A stretch of 47,894 nt of DNA from an uncultured Leptotrichia sp. (GTDB taxonomy: Bacteria > Fusobacteriota > Fusobacteriia > Fusobacteriales > Leptotrichiaceae), in contig CALEXX010000052.1 in assembly GCA_937925095.1 (NCBI GenBank), forward strand, positions 1 through 47,894, written 5' to 3'. Numbering within the stretch: position 1 is the first letter of the stretch; every line of letters starts with the position of its first letter. The translations under genes were made by a program, and so were the position numbers. Under the pieces are notes generated by a model. That model did not search any database and was not told the DNA's origin. It was given only the letters and a program-made list of their open reading frames with translations. Positions 24,583-32,631 of the stretch are shown one piece after another.

Positions 24583-25323
24583 TTATAAAGCTTCTGAAAT
24601 TTCCTCCAGTATCATTTCAGTGGCTTTTACCGGATCTTCAGCTTTTGTTATAGGTCTTCCCACTACAAGAAAGTCTACTCCTTCCTTTATGGCATCAAAA
24701 GGAGTCATTATTCTTGTCTGGTCATCATTACTTTTATTGTCAGCATTTAAAGTAAATTTTGGACGTACTCCTGGACATACGGTTACAAAGTCTGAACCTG
24801 ACATTTCCTTTATTTTTCTAGATTCCTGTGGAGAGCACACTACTCCGTCCATTCCACTTTTTTTAGCCAGATTTGCAAGATTGAATACTACTTCTTCAAG
24901 TTTCATGCTGCTTCTGAACATTTCCTGCAAGTCATCTTCTCCCAAGTTTGTCAAAACCGTTACACCAATAAGAAGACTTTCAGAGCCATTTTCCTTTACA
25001 AGTTCTGCCACTTCCTTCATTGTTTTACTTCCATTTGAACAATGAATATTAAACATAAATACATTTTTTCTTACTGCATTTGCACACGCCATTTTTACAG
25101 TGTTTGTAATATCATGAAATTTCAAATCCAGAAATACTTTCTTCCCTTTTTCATGCAAATAATCAACCAGCTTACCATCTGTACTTAAAAAACTTTCAAG
25201 ACCAACTTTATAAATTGAAATTTTATCTCCCAGTTTTTCAGTTAATTTTATGGCATCTTCCATATTATTGTAATCCAATGCAACAATAAGCCTATTTTTT
25301 GCTTCCTCTTTTATTTTATTCAA
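24583..25323 (-). CDS. pyrF: Orotidine 5'-phosphate decarboxylase
   Basis: Decarboxylates OMP to UMP. 246 residues, with the catalytic D-x-K-x-x-D set at D66, K68, D71 (FLDLKFHDITNT), an N-terminal strand LIVALDYNN, and the phosphate-binding end VDFLVVGRPITKAEDP. The start is TTG at 25323 (TTG AAT AAA ATA), with AAGGAGG six bases upstream. It lies between pyrI and pyrC in the operon. Confidence 0.95.
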   Translation of the reverse strand: MNKIKEEAKNRLIVALDYNNMEDAIKLTEKLGDKISIYKVGLESFLSTDGKLVDYLHEKGKKVFLDLKFHDITNTVKMACANAVRKNVFMFNIHCSNGSKTMKEVAELVKENGSESLLIGVTVLTNLGEDDLQEMFRSSMKLEEVVFNLANLAKKSGMDGVVCSPQESRKIKEMSGSDFVTVCPGVRPKFTLNADNKSNDDQTRIMTPFDAIKEGVDFLVVGRPITKAEDPVKATEMILEEISEAL

Positions 25324-25367
25324 CTTTTTCCTCCTTTTAATTTTTTATTTTTATATTTTTTAATCAT

Positions 25368-25841
25368 TTATAATTTCAGTTCTAATTCTTCTTCTGATAT
25401 TGTTCTTTCACAGTAGAAACATTTATATTTAATTTCATGATTTTCTTCATTAAGCTGTTTTATAAACTTTGTTTCAACATTTTCATGATTTGAAATACAT
25501 TTATTATTTCCGCACTTCATTAATCCCACTATTTCGTTTGGAATTGCAAGCTGAATTTTCTTCACAACTTTATAATTTTCAATTATATTTATTGTCACAT
25601 GATCCGAAAGCAATGCAATTTTATTCAGTTCACTTTCATCCAGAACTTTATCTTCTATTTTTATTATCCCTTTTTTTCCAAGCGACGTACTTTTTAAATT
25701 TATGGCAACTGTAACTACTTCATTATATCCCTTCAATTTTAAAAGTTCAACTATTGCAAATACCTTTTCTGATGGTATGTGATCTATAACTATTCCATTT
25801 TTTAACGCTGTTATTTGTAATTCTCTAGCTTTTTCTTCCAT
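25368..25841 (-). CDS. pyrI: Aspartate carbamoyltransferase regulatory chain
   Basis: Regulatory subunit that binds nucleotides and a structural zinc and joins PyrB trimers into an allosteric holoenzyme. 157 residues (E. coli 153). The allosteric domain begins LQITALKNGIVIDHIPSEK, and the zinc domain has C110, C115, C141 and C144 (CGNNKC; CFYC), matching the E. coli spacing closely. It overlaps nothing and follows pyrB by about 95 bases with a good GAAGGGA. Its presence predicts CTP/UTP feedback control of the pathway, complementary to the attenuator upstream of pyrB. Confidence 0.96.
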   Translation of the reverse strand: MEEKARELQITALKNGIVIDHIPSEKVFAIVELLKLKGYNEVVTVAINLKSTSLGKKGIIKIEDKVLDESELNKIALLSDHVTINIIENYKVVKKIQLAIPNEIVGLMKCGNNKCISNHENVETKFIKQLNEENHEIKYKCFYCERTISEEELELKL

Positions 25842-25936
25842 GTGCTATTCCCTTCTTTCAATTTTTATTTTATTTATCCTCTTATTTTTAATCTATTAGC
25901 CTGTACTTTTTCTAATCCTACAGTCCTATTTTCTCC

Positions 25937-26866
25937 TTATTTAAAAGTGTCCTTTACCTTATCCAGAACCTTCATCATCATTGCCTGTCTTACAGGTATT
26001 CCATTTTTTGCCTGTTTAAAATACAGTGCATGTTTTGTTTCATCCAAATCTGTAGATATTTCATCAACTCTAGGAAGTGGATGAAGTATTATCATGTCTT
26101 CCTTACATTTTCCTAAAATATTTTCCTTATTTATTACATAAACCCCTTTTACTTTCTGATAGTCTTCTACATCCGGAAATCTTTCTTTCTGTATTCTTGT
26201 CATGTAAAAAACATCTATTTTATCAAGGCAGTCTCTGAAATCTTCTAAAATTTCATATTTTATATTATTTTTATCTAAATCATCTATAAGATATGTCGGC
26301 ATTTGAAGTATTTTAGGAGATACAAAATAAATTGTAGGATTAAAATGTGTCAGAGCTTTTACAAGTGAATGCACAGTTCTTCCATATTTTAAATCTCCAA
26401 CAAAAGCTATCGATAAGTTACTAAGTGTTCCTTTTTCTTCTTTTATTGTATATAAATCAAGTAATGTCTGACTTGGATGCTGATTTGATCCATCGCCTGC
26501 ATTAATTACAGGTTTTTTCGAAGTTGTTGACGCTAATCTTGCGGCACCGTCATTTGGGTGTCTTACAACAATTACATCTGAATAGGATTCCACCATTCTT
26601 ATTGTGTCTGAAAATGATTCCCCTTTTTTCACTGATGACTGTTCCAGCGGCGGAAGTTGAAGTACCTGTGCTCCCAGTCTAAAAGCAGCTGATTCAAAGG
26701 ACATTTTAGTTCTTGTACTTGGCTCAAAAAATAATGTTGCAATAATTTTTCCTTTTAAAAAATTCAATTTTTCCTCTTCTGAAGAATTTTCAATTTTTTC
26801 TGCTATTTCCAGAATTTCCAGTATTTCCTCTTTGCTCATGTCATTCATTGAAATAATGTCTTTCAT
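25937..26866 (-). CDS. pyrB: Aspartate carbamoyltransferase catalytic chain
   Basis: Makes carbamoyl aspartate from carbamoyl phosphate and aspartate. 309 residues. The carbamoyl phosphate loop is FFEPSTRTKMSFESA (STRT at 50-53), the 80s loop KKGESFSDTIRM carries the donated Ser/Lys side, and HPLPRVDEI closes the aspartate site. GGAGGT lies nine bases before the ATG. It is the first enzyme gene of pyrBIFCE. Its mRNA starts about 295 nt upstream and must pass the attenuator at 26901-26946. Confidence 0.97.
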   Translation of the reverse strand: MKDIISMNDMSKEEILEILEIAEKIENSSEEEKLNFLKGKIIATLFFEPSTRTKMSFESAAFRLGAQVLQLPPLEQSSVKKGESFSDTIRMVESYSDVIVVRHPNDGAARLASTTSKKPVINAGDGSNQHPSQTLLDLYTIKEEKGTLSNLSIAFVGDLKYGRTVHSLVKALTHFNPTIYFVSPKILQMPTYLIDDLDKNNIKYEILEDFRDCLDKIDVFYMTRIQKERFPDVEDYQKVKGVYVINKENILGKCKEDMIILHPLPRVDEISTDLDETKHALYFKQAKNGIPVRQAMMMKVLDKVKDTFK

Positions 26867-26900
26867 TTTCTTTCTACCTCCATAATTTAATTTTTGATAT

Positions 26901-26946
26901 AAAAAAAGGAATAATCAGCATTAGAAATATCTAATACTATTATTCC
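26901..26946 (-). terminator. Intrinsic attenuator in the pyrBIFCE leader
   Basis: On the minus strand an 8-bp outer stem (26946-26939 with 26915-26908) continues after a small bulge and mismatch into a 6-bp inner stem (26935-26930 with 26925-26920). Seven T residues follow (26907-26901). It lies 35 bases before the pyrB ATG. The stop codon of the leader ORF (26923-26921) falls in the descending arm, so a ribosome finishing the leader peptide would disrupt the hairpin. Confidence 0.85.
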
Positions 26947-27127
26947 CTTCTATATAAATATTACTTAATTTTAAAAACGGAACATCTGGCTTTTCGTATT
27001 TTTTTAAGATAAAATACATACCTGATTTTATAAAAAACTTGAAAAATAATAATGAAAGGAAATCAAAAATATCCGTTTTTTTCATTTTTGCTATTAATGT
27101 GAGGTTGTTTTCCATATATGTTTTCAT
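26921..27127 (-). CDS. pyrL-like leader peptide of the pyr operon attenuator
   Basis: A 68-codon ORF with its own promoter (27168-27196) and a good Shine-Dalgarno (AAGGGTGAT, 27141-27133, five bases before the ATG). Its middle reads FDFLSLLFFKFFIKSG and FLKLSNIYIEG, encoded by U-rich codons that give several U tracts in the RNA. The stop codon is inside the terminator just before pyrB. Known pyrL of E. coli is 44 codons, also U-rich at the pause region and also extends into its attenuator. I infer the same control: low UTP pauses polymerase, the ribosome catches up and blocks the terminator. The peptide has no recognisable domain and probably has no separate function, although its hydrophobic middle could be a membrane segment. 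Confidence 0.65.
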   Translation of the reverse strand: MKTYMENNLTLIAKMKKTDIFDFLSLLFFKFFIKSGMYFILKKYEKPDVPFLKLSNIYIEGNNSIRYF

Positions 27128-27167
27128 TTCACATCACCCTTCAAAATCATTTCTATAAACCTTTAGT

Positions 27168-27196
27168 ATTTTAGCAAATTTTTTCATTTTTTTCAA
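27168..27196 (-). promoter_or_regulatory. pyr operon promoter
   Basis: Minus strand TTGAAA (27196-27191), 17-bp spacer, TAAAAT (27173-27168). The predicted RNA start near 27161 is about 34 nt before the leader ORF. The stretch 26867-27215 contains only this promoter, the leader ORF and the attenuator. Confidence 0.7.
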
Positions 27197-27215
27197 TATC
27201 TAAAATTTTTAAATT

Positions 27216-28328
27216 TTAGTTAACAAATCCATATTCCAGATGTGTAATATCTTTTATTTCCTCCAATATTTTTTCGTGTTCTTTTTCTTCATTTCCATTT
27301 TTGTAAATGATTCTTCCTATATTTAAGTCTGACTTTTTAAGTAAATCAACTGTAAGCAGTACCTGATTCAGAAGTCCTTTTTTATTCTTTGACACCACTA
27401 CTATTTCAGATTTTTTTCTATATTCACATATAAAATCAAGTATGCTGTAATACCCTTCTAATGGAAGAAGCAATCCTCCTATTATCCTTATAAATACATA
27501 GTCATTTTCATTTATTGCTTTTTCTACTTTATTTCTTAAATCCACAAGAGAAAAATCAGGTTTTGTAACTTCAGAAGTATTTTCTTCAAATTCGTTTATA
27601 CGGGATTTTATAATTAGAGTTTCACATTTTTTACCTTTAAAAACTTCTTCCCTGTAATTTTTTTCAACTTCTTTTTTCCCTGCATCAATTCCAGTTCCAA
27701 TAATAAATATTATTTTCCCTTTTTCTTCTTCTTTATGTTTTACAATATGATGTCTTCTACATCTTGCTTCATAATTTTCAGAAGCTCCAACCATAACCAA
27801 AGGATCATCATAATAGGCAGGTTCTCCATTAATCAGTCTTTGACTTGCATAAGCAGGCTTCCCACATACTGTACATATTGCATTCAGTTTATCAACCCTG
27901 TCTGAAATACTCATTAATTCAGGCACAGGATGATAAGGTTCCGCCCTGAAACTCATATCAAGTCCTGCCACTATTATTCTTTTACCATATTCAACATACT
28001 TTTTACAAAATTCAACCACTTCTTCCCCAAGAAACTGGACTTCATCTATTCCTATTACCTGTGCATCAATATTTTCTGTCATTATTTCTTCCATCTGATT
28101 TACAGAACTTACCGAATAAGCCTCAAGACTTTCTTTCCCATGAGAATATATCCCTTTTTCTCCATATCTGTTATCAATTGACGGACTGAAAACAACTATT
28201 TTCTGCTTTGCATATTTTGCTCTTCTCAATCTTCTTATGAGCTCTTCACTTTTTCCCGAAAACATACTCCCGGTAATAACTTCAAGAGAGCCCATGCTCA
28301 TTATATTTTTATTTATCTGAAATTCCAT
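27216..28328 (-). CDS. tdk: Thymidine kinase fused to a degenerate dethiobiotin-synthetase-like domain
   Basis: Residues 1-200 are a complete type II thymidine kinase: Walker A GSMFSGKS (20-27), catalytic Glu in DEVQF (E96), and zinc ligands C152, C155 and C190 with H193. This part salvages thymidine to dTMP. Ordinary Tdk ends near here (about 190-200 residues), but this protein runs to 370. Residues 204-365 resemble BioD: IIGGLLLPLEGYYSILDFI followed by VVSKNKKGLLNQVLLTVDLL matches the BioD GAGGLLVPL and LGTINHTLLT blocks. Its P-loop reads GTGIDAGKKE instead of GTDTGVGKT, lacking the Thr after Lys, so catalysis by this domain is doubtful. The ATG directly abuts the thrB stop, indicating coupling. 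Confidence 0.85.
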   Translation of the reverse strand: MEFQINKNIMSMGSLEVITGSMFSGKSEELIRRLRRAKYAKQKIVVFSPSIDNRYGEKGIYSHGKESLEAYSVSSVNQMEEIMTENIDAQVIGIDEVQFLGEEVVEFCKKYVEYGKRIIVAGLDMSFRAEPYHPVPELMSISDRVDKLNAICTVCGKPAYASQRLINGEPAYYDDPLVMVGASENYEARCRRHHIVKHKEEEKGKIIFIIGTGIDAGKKEVEKNYREEVFKGKKCETLIIKSRINEFEENTSEVTKPDFSLVDLRNKVEKAINENDYVFIRIIGGLLLPLEGYYSILDFICEYRKKSEIVVVSKNKKGLLNQVLLTVDLLKKSDLNIGRIIYKNGNEEKEHEKILEEIKDITHLEYGFVN

Positions 28329-29237
28329 TTAGAAAATCTCCTCATCATATACTTCTGCACCTTTTAAGTTCAGTTTTTTCTTTTCAATAGTCCATTTATC
28401 CCCTAATGTATCAAGTATCTGTTTCATATTTTCAAGAAATTCATCATTGTCATAATTTAACGAAATCAAAGTTGGTCCTGCACCACTTATATATTCCCCA
28501 AGTGCTCCATATTCCTTTGATGCCGCAAATATTTTTTCAGAATTATTTATTAATGCAAATCTGTATGGCTGGTGTATCTTATCTCCTAAAAGAAATCTTA
28601 AATTACTATAATCTTTTTTATTAAATGCATTAACAAGAAGTCCAAGTTTCGACATATTATTTATCGCATCTGATACAAGGTAAGATTTCGGTAACACACT
28701 TCTTGCTTTTTCTGTAGACAGTTTAAAATCAGGTATCATAACGTAAAAACATAATTCTTCTGTATCTGATATTGTACTATATACTATATTTTCTTTATCG
28801 TGAGCTGTCAGAACCATTCCTCCAAATATGGCAGGAACTACATTATCAGGGTGTCCTTCCATTTTAATGGCAAGTTCTGCAATTTTATCAATACTTAAAG
28901 GATTTCCTGCAAATGTATTTGCTATAAGTATTCCTGCAACAATGGCACTTGAACTGCTTCCAAGTCCTCTTGCTAAAGGAATATCATTTCTTATAATATT
29001 TACTTTATAGCTCGGTATATTTTTTACCAGATGTTTTTCTGTAAATTTTATTGCTTCAAATATGTAGTTATCTTCTATCGGTATGGAAAAAGGTTCTCCA
29101 TTTTCAAGAAATTCTATTTTATCACTTTCTTCTACTTCCAGTTCAAGCAGATAATCTAATGCCAAACCTAAACAGTCATATCCAACACCAATATTTGCTG
29201 ATGTTGCCGGGACTCTCACTTTAAATCTTAAACTCAT
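28329..29237 (-). CDS. thrB: Homoserine kinase
   Basis: GHMP-family kinase that phosphorylates homoserine in threonine synthesis. 302 residues. The N-terminal VRVPATSANIGVGYDCLGLAL, the ATP loop LARGLGSSSSAIVAG and the C-terminal GEYISGAGPTLISL are diagnostic. It has its own promoter (29270-29299) and GGAAGG before the ATG. The thymidine kinase fusion follows with no intergenic base. Threonine synthase and homoserine dehydrogenase are not in the window. Confidence 0.94.
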   Translation of the reverse strand: MSLRFKVRVPATSANIGVGYDCLGLALDYLLELEVEESDKIEFLENGEPFSIPIEDNYIFEAIKFTEKHLVKNIPSYKVNIIRNDIPLARGLGSSSSAIVAGILIANTFAGNPLSIDKIAELAIKMEGHPDNVVPAIFGGMVLTAHDKENIVYSTISDTEELCFYVMIPDFKLSTEKARSVLPKSYLVSDAINNMSKLGLLVNAFNKKDYSNLRFLLGDKIHQPYRFALINNSEKIFAASKEYGALGEYISGAGPTLISLNYDNDEFLENMKQILDTLGDKWTIEKKKLNLKGAEVYDEEIF

Positions 29238-29269
29238 TTTTATTACCTTCCTATTTTTGTTATTAAATT

Positions 29270-29299
29270 ATTGTATCATATTTTTCATTTTAAATTCAA
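29270..29299 (-). promoter_or_regulatory. thrB-tdk promoter
   Basis: Minus strand TTGAAT (29299-29294), 18-bp spacer, TACAAT (29275-29270). The rest of the divergent gap 29238-29533 is extremely AT-rich. Apart from this promoter and the -10 for the NlpC/P60 gene I see no gene or hairpin of note in it. Confidence 0.55.
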
Positions 29300-29491
29300 A
29301 TTATAAACTTTTCTCTCTGCATTAGTTTTATTGTATTATATATATTATGTATGATTTTATATATTTTTTATATCATTATTTTGATATTTTTATGCTCAAA
29401 ATTTCTAGAACTGCCTTTTTTTCTAACTTGTTATATATTTAACTTTATTCTCAATTTATACATCTCTAAGTTTTTTCTAAGTATTAGGTTG

Positions 29492-29530
29492 TATAATATT
29501 GTTACCAAAGTTCAAAGGTAGATTGGAGGT
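29492..29530 (+). promoter_or_regulatory. -10 box and ribosome-binding site of the NlpC/P60 gene
   Basis: TATAAT at 29492-29497 with a poor T-rich -35, then GGAGGT at 29525-29530, three to four bases before the ATG at 29534. The spacing supports that start. Confidence 0.5.
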
Positions 29531-29533
29531 TAC

Positions 29534-30088
29534 ATGAAAAGAATAGTAATACTGGCTGGAGTTCTTCTTTTATCTGTTTCTGCTTTCGCAGCAAAAACAA
29601 GTAATTTAGAGAATACAATTCAAAGCCATTATAATAATAGAGAGCTTAATGTTGAAAAATCTAATTCGAAAAAAGTTTCCCAAACTGAAAAAAACATTTC
29701 GTCAACTAAAGTAGGTGTTAGAGATCAAATCATAGCATTTGCTCAGAAGAAGTTAGGTTCTCCATATGTGTGGGGTGCAACTGGCCCTAATAGCTTTGAT
29801 TGTTCAGGTTTTGTTGGATATGTGTTCAAATCAGCAGCTAATTTGACATTACCTAGAGTATCCAGTGATCAGGCAACATTCAAACCAAAAATTTCATCAA
29901 TGAATATGAAAAAAGGTGATTTGGTGTTTTTTAATACAACTGGTAAAGGTATTTCACATGTAGGTATCTATATGGGAAATAGACAGTTCATTCACGCTTC
30001 TTCAGGAAGTAGAAGAGTTACTGTTTCCAGTTTAGATAGTAGTTTTTACAGCAAAACATTTAGATGGGCTATAAATCCATTTAGTTAG
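29534..30088 (+). CDS. Secreted NlpC/P60 peptidoglycan endopeptidase
   Basis: Exported cysteine peptidase that cleaves peptide stems of peptidoglycan. 184 residues: signal peptide MKRIVILAGVLLLSVSAFAA (cleavage after AFA), a charged linker to about residue 60, then the NlpC/P60 domain. The catalytic set is C90 (FDCSGFVGY), H142 (ISHVGIY) and H154 (FIHASS). The conserved GSPYVWGATGP and MKKGDLVFF segments are present. It has no lipobox or SH3 domain. It is one of few plus-strand genes here, a single-gene unit with its own promoter and a strong terminator. Confidence 0.92.
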   Translation: MKRIVILAGVLLLSVSAFAAKTSNLENTIQSHYNNRELNVEKSNSKKVSQTEKNISSTKVGVRDQIIAFAQKKLGSPYVWGATGPNSFDCSGFVGYVFKSAANLTLPRVSSDQATFKPKISSMNMKKGDLVFFNTTGKGISHVGIYMGNRQFIHASSGSRRVTVSSLDSSFYSKTFRWAINPFS

Positions 30089-30164
30089 GAATATTAACAG
30101 AAAAATAAATTAGTAGAATAGTAAAAAAATTAAATTTAAAATTAAAATTAGAAGACTTTGGAAT

Positions 30165-30200
30165 GGCAACGAACTTATTTAATAAGTTCCTTGCCTTTTT
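30165..30200 (+). terminator. Terminator of the NlpC/P60 gene
   Basis: GGCAA-C-GAACTTATT (30165-30179) pairs with AATAAGTTC-C-TTGCC (30181-30195) with one mismatch, followed by TTTTT. The minus-strand side lacks a T run, so it serves only the plus strand. Confidence 0.85.
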
Positions 30201-30292
30201 CTTTTTATATGAATATTTTTTCCAATGTCTATTTATTTCTTAAATTATTAAATGAACTGATTTTTATTTTTTGATATGTTTTATCTGTTTTT

Positions 30293-31087
30293 CTAACTTT
30301 TTATAAATTCATGTAAGAAGTTATAATACATCTCTACTGTATTTTTATCTGTTTCAAGTTTCTGATATTCGCTGAAACCTTCTATTCCCATATTTACTTC
30401 CGGATTTCTATACTTCATTTCACTATCAATTACTCTTTTAGCAGACATATGAAAGGCTGATACATGAGTATAATTAAGCATGTCTTCAAGTTTTTTCAAT
30501 GAATCAATACCACATGCCATCATTACTTCAGGAAAGCCTTTTTCTTCTTCAGTTTTTCCTTCCCTGGAAATTTCCACAAGTTCCTTTATAAGTTCTTTTC
30601 CTTCAATTGCAGTTTTTTTCTGCCCTGATGTCAGTAATATATCTATTCCGAGATTTTTTATATCCTTAAATGCCTTTACAGGATCTTTACACATGTCAAA
30701 TGCCCTATGAAAAGTTACTTTCATGTTTCCTCTTTCAGCAAGTACTTTTTTCATGTTTTCAATATCCACTTCTCCGTCTTTATTCAACATTCCTATAACT
30801 ACTCCGTCAGCACCAAGTTCCCTGAATTTTATAACTTCATCTCTTATTATATTTACTTCATGTTCAGAATACAGAAAATCTCCAAATCTCGGTCTTATAA
30901 GTACATGAACAGGTAATTCTGTATTTCTTTTCACCTCATTAAACAATGCTTCTGTAGGAGTTGTACCTCCTATTACAAGATTACTGCATAACTCAAGTCT
31001 TTTTCCTGAACCTTTTCCAGCATTTATTGCTGATTCAACACTGTCTACACATAATTCATAAGTATAATCTGTAAAAATTTTTGACAT
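30293..31087 (-). CDS. cutC: CutC family protein
   Basis: TIM-barrel protein of 264 residues in the CutC family, named for copper homeostasis although its enzymatic role is unsettled. Family blocks are ELCVDSVESAINA, RLELCSNLVIGGTTP, VHVLIRPRFGDFLYSE, GADGVVIGMLNKDGEVD, VTFHRAFD and DILLTSGQKKTAIEG. The start has AAAGGAG. The adjacent genes do not concern copper. The region 30205-30292 after its stop shows no clear terminator. Confidence 0.9.
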   Translation of the reverse strand: MSKIFTDYTYELCVDSVESAINAGKGSGKRLELCSNLVIGGTTPTEALFNEVKRNTELPVHVLIRPRFGDFLYSEHEVNIIRDEVIKFRELGADGVVIGMLNKDGEVDIENMKKVLAERGNMKVTFHRAFDMCKDPVKAFKDIKNLGIDILLTSGQKKTAIEGKELIKELVEISREGKTEEEKGFPEVMMACGIDSLKKLEDMLNYTHVSAFHMSAKRVIDSEMKYRNPEVNMGIEGFSEYQKLETDKNTVEMYYNFLHEFIKS

Positions 31088-31134
31088 TTTTTTCTCCTTT
31101 TATTCACTCCTATAATTATATCTTTAACTTAAAT

Positions 31135-31995
31135 TTACCCAATACTTTCCATAATTCTTTTTCTTCTGTCAAAAGTAACTATTTCATTTATCCCGTATCC
31201 TTTTACATATTCAGCCGCTTCCTTTATTTTCATTCCCACATGTTCAGGCTGATGTGCATCACTTGTTAATATTACTGGAATATTATACTTTTTCACATAT
31301 TCCATAAAATCAGGATAAGGTGTTATTTCCTCTATCGGATATCTGTGAAGTGTTCCCGTATTCACATCTACAATCATATTATTTTCCTTTAGAATTTTTG
31401 CAGTTTTTTCAAGAAGATTGTCTACATCTCTTTTTTCCGGAATATTTTTAAATAATCTCAAGTTAAAAGGATGTCCCAGTACATCATAAAAACCTGTACT
31501 TGCGACATTCTCAATTTCTTCTACATAATCCTTCCATATTTCCTTCAAATTTCTTTCATTAAACTTATGTTTTAACCCACTGAAGTCAAATCCCCATCCC
31601 TTTATAAAATGAATGGAAACTATTAAATAGTCCCATTCATATTTTGACAGAATTTCCTGTACCCTTTTCTGATTATGAAAATTACACACTTCCAAACCAA
31701 ATTTTACAGGATATCCCTTAGATTTTAAATAATTTATAAAGTCCCTATATTCATCAAGGGTATGCACAAATTTTGACTTAGGATTATCAAGCCATTTTTT
31801 CTGAAATTCCCCAATTTCAGAGTTATCAAGAATCAATTCTTCATAGTATAAATCCTTGAATTCCTTAAATCCATGGGTGTGCTCACTAATTCCTATTTCG
31901 TGAAGACCTTTTTTTTCTGCTTCCTGAAAAAATAGTTTTACCCAGTTTTCATCATAACTTCCATATTCAAAATGCATATGATAATCAGTCAACAT
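31135..31995 (-). CDS. PHP-domain phosphoesterase (histidinol-phosphatase-like), second copy
   Basis: A 286-residue PHP-superfamily hydrolase. Metal ligands appear in TDYHMHFEY (H6, H8), GISEHTHGF, FGLEVCNFH, IVSIHFIKGWGFDF, VLGHPFNL and LTSDAHQPEHVG. Compared with the PHP protein at 6952-7722 it is longer and has Glu for Asp in the SEH motif, so the two are distant relatives. Histidinol-phosphate is a possible substrate but no his genes are present. It lies between cutC and the secreted protein gene in a minus-strand run. Confidence 0.8.
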   Translation of the reverse strand: MLTDYHMHFEYGSYDENWVKLFFQEAEKKGLHEIGISEHTHGFKEFKDLYYEELILDNSEIGEFQKKWLDNPKSKFVHTLDEYRDFINYLKSKGYPVKFGLEVCNFHNQKRVQEILSKYEWDYLIVSIHFIKGWGFDFSGLKHKFNERNLKEIWKDYVEEIENVASTGFYDVLGHPFNLRLFKNIPEKRDVDNLLEKTAKILKENNMIVDVNTGTLHRYPIEEITPYPDFMEYVKKYNIPVILTSDAHQPEHVGMKIKEAAEYVKGYGINEIVTFDRRKRIMESIG

Positions 31996-32013
31996 TTGCT
32001 TCCACCACTTTCT

Positions 32014-32631
32014 CTATTTTTTTTCTTCTGTAACTTTCCATCCTTGACTATCTTTTACAAAATGTACTTTAGATGTTGCAAGATTTATTTTCTTAGTTTT
32101 TGTAAGATATTCATATTGTAATTTTATGTATTCTTCAATATTTATATCTACTTGTGATCTGACTTTATCTATTTTAGCATATTTTTTATAATTGTCATTT
32201 AAATATTTATTCATTGCAGTTTCGTCATATCCTTTAATAAGGAATATAACTTCACCGTTATTTCCATTTTCATTTATCTTATAAACAAGAACTTCAAACT
32301 GTTCAATAAGCATTGTATTTGTTTCATCCCACTTTTTCTGTAAATCAGCATCATTCTTTTCACTTACATATTTATCTACATTAGGATTTATTGTTTTAAG
32401 TAATTCCCTTGAACCATAATTTGAAATTTCTTGTAATGCCTTTGCATAATCTTCTGCAGCTTCCTTCAATGTTGCAAATCTTTTTATCCCATCTTTTCCA
32501 ACAGTTTCAGTTTTAGCTGGTTTAGGTGCCGCTGCACTTTTAGGCTGTGAAACAGGTACATTTTGTTTTTTTGTTTCTGCTACAACTACTAATTGGGCTA
32601 AAACTAATAGCGTTAATAAAATTTTTTTCAT
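32014..32631 (-). CDS. Secreted protein of unknown function
   Basis: A 205-residue exported protein: signal peptide MKKILLTLLVLAQLVVVAET, a Pro/Ala/Lys linker (about 22-45), then an alpha/beta domain of about 155 residues. The domain begins with a helix (LKEAAEDYAKALQEISNYG) and ends in strand pairs (SKVHFVKDSQGWKVTEEKK). This resembles the NTF2/DUF4878-like or DUF5105 style of small periplasmic domains, which is only a fold impression. Its ATG overlaps the stop of the upstream acpH-like gene by four bases, so the two are translationally coupled. Confidence 0.6.
   Translation of the reverse strand: MKKILLTLLVLAQLVVVAETKKQNVPVSQPKSAAAPKPAKTETVGKDGIKRFATLKEAAEDYAKALQEISNYGSRELLKTINPNVDKYVSEKNDADLQKKWDETNTMLIEQFEVLVYKINENGNNGEVIFLIKGYDETAMNKYLNDNYKKYAKIDKVRSQVDINIEEYIKLQYEYLTKTKKINLATSKVHFVKDSQGWKVTEEKK

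Noticed and set aside
26867..27215. PyrR-dependent attenuation of pyrB
   Set aside because: I see no PyrR binding-loop consensus or antiterminator/anti-antiterminator set. A translated leader overlapping the terminator fits better.
6952..31995. Two PHP proteins as part of a histidine biosynthesis pathway
   Set aside because: No other his gene is present near either copy and the two are distant in sequence, so the pathway assignment is unsupported.
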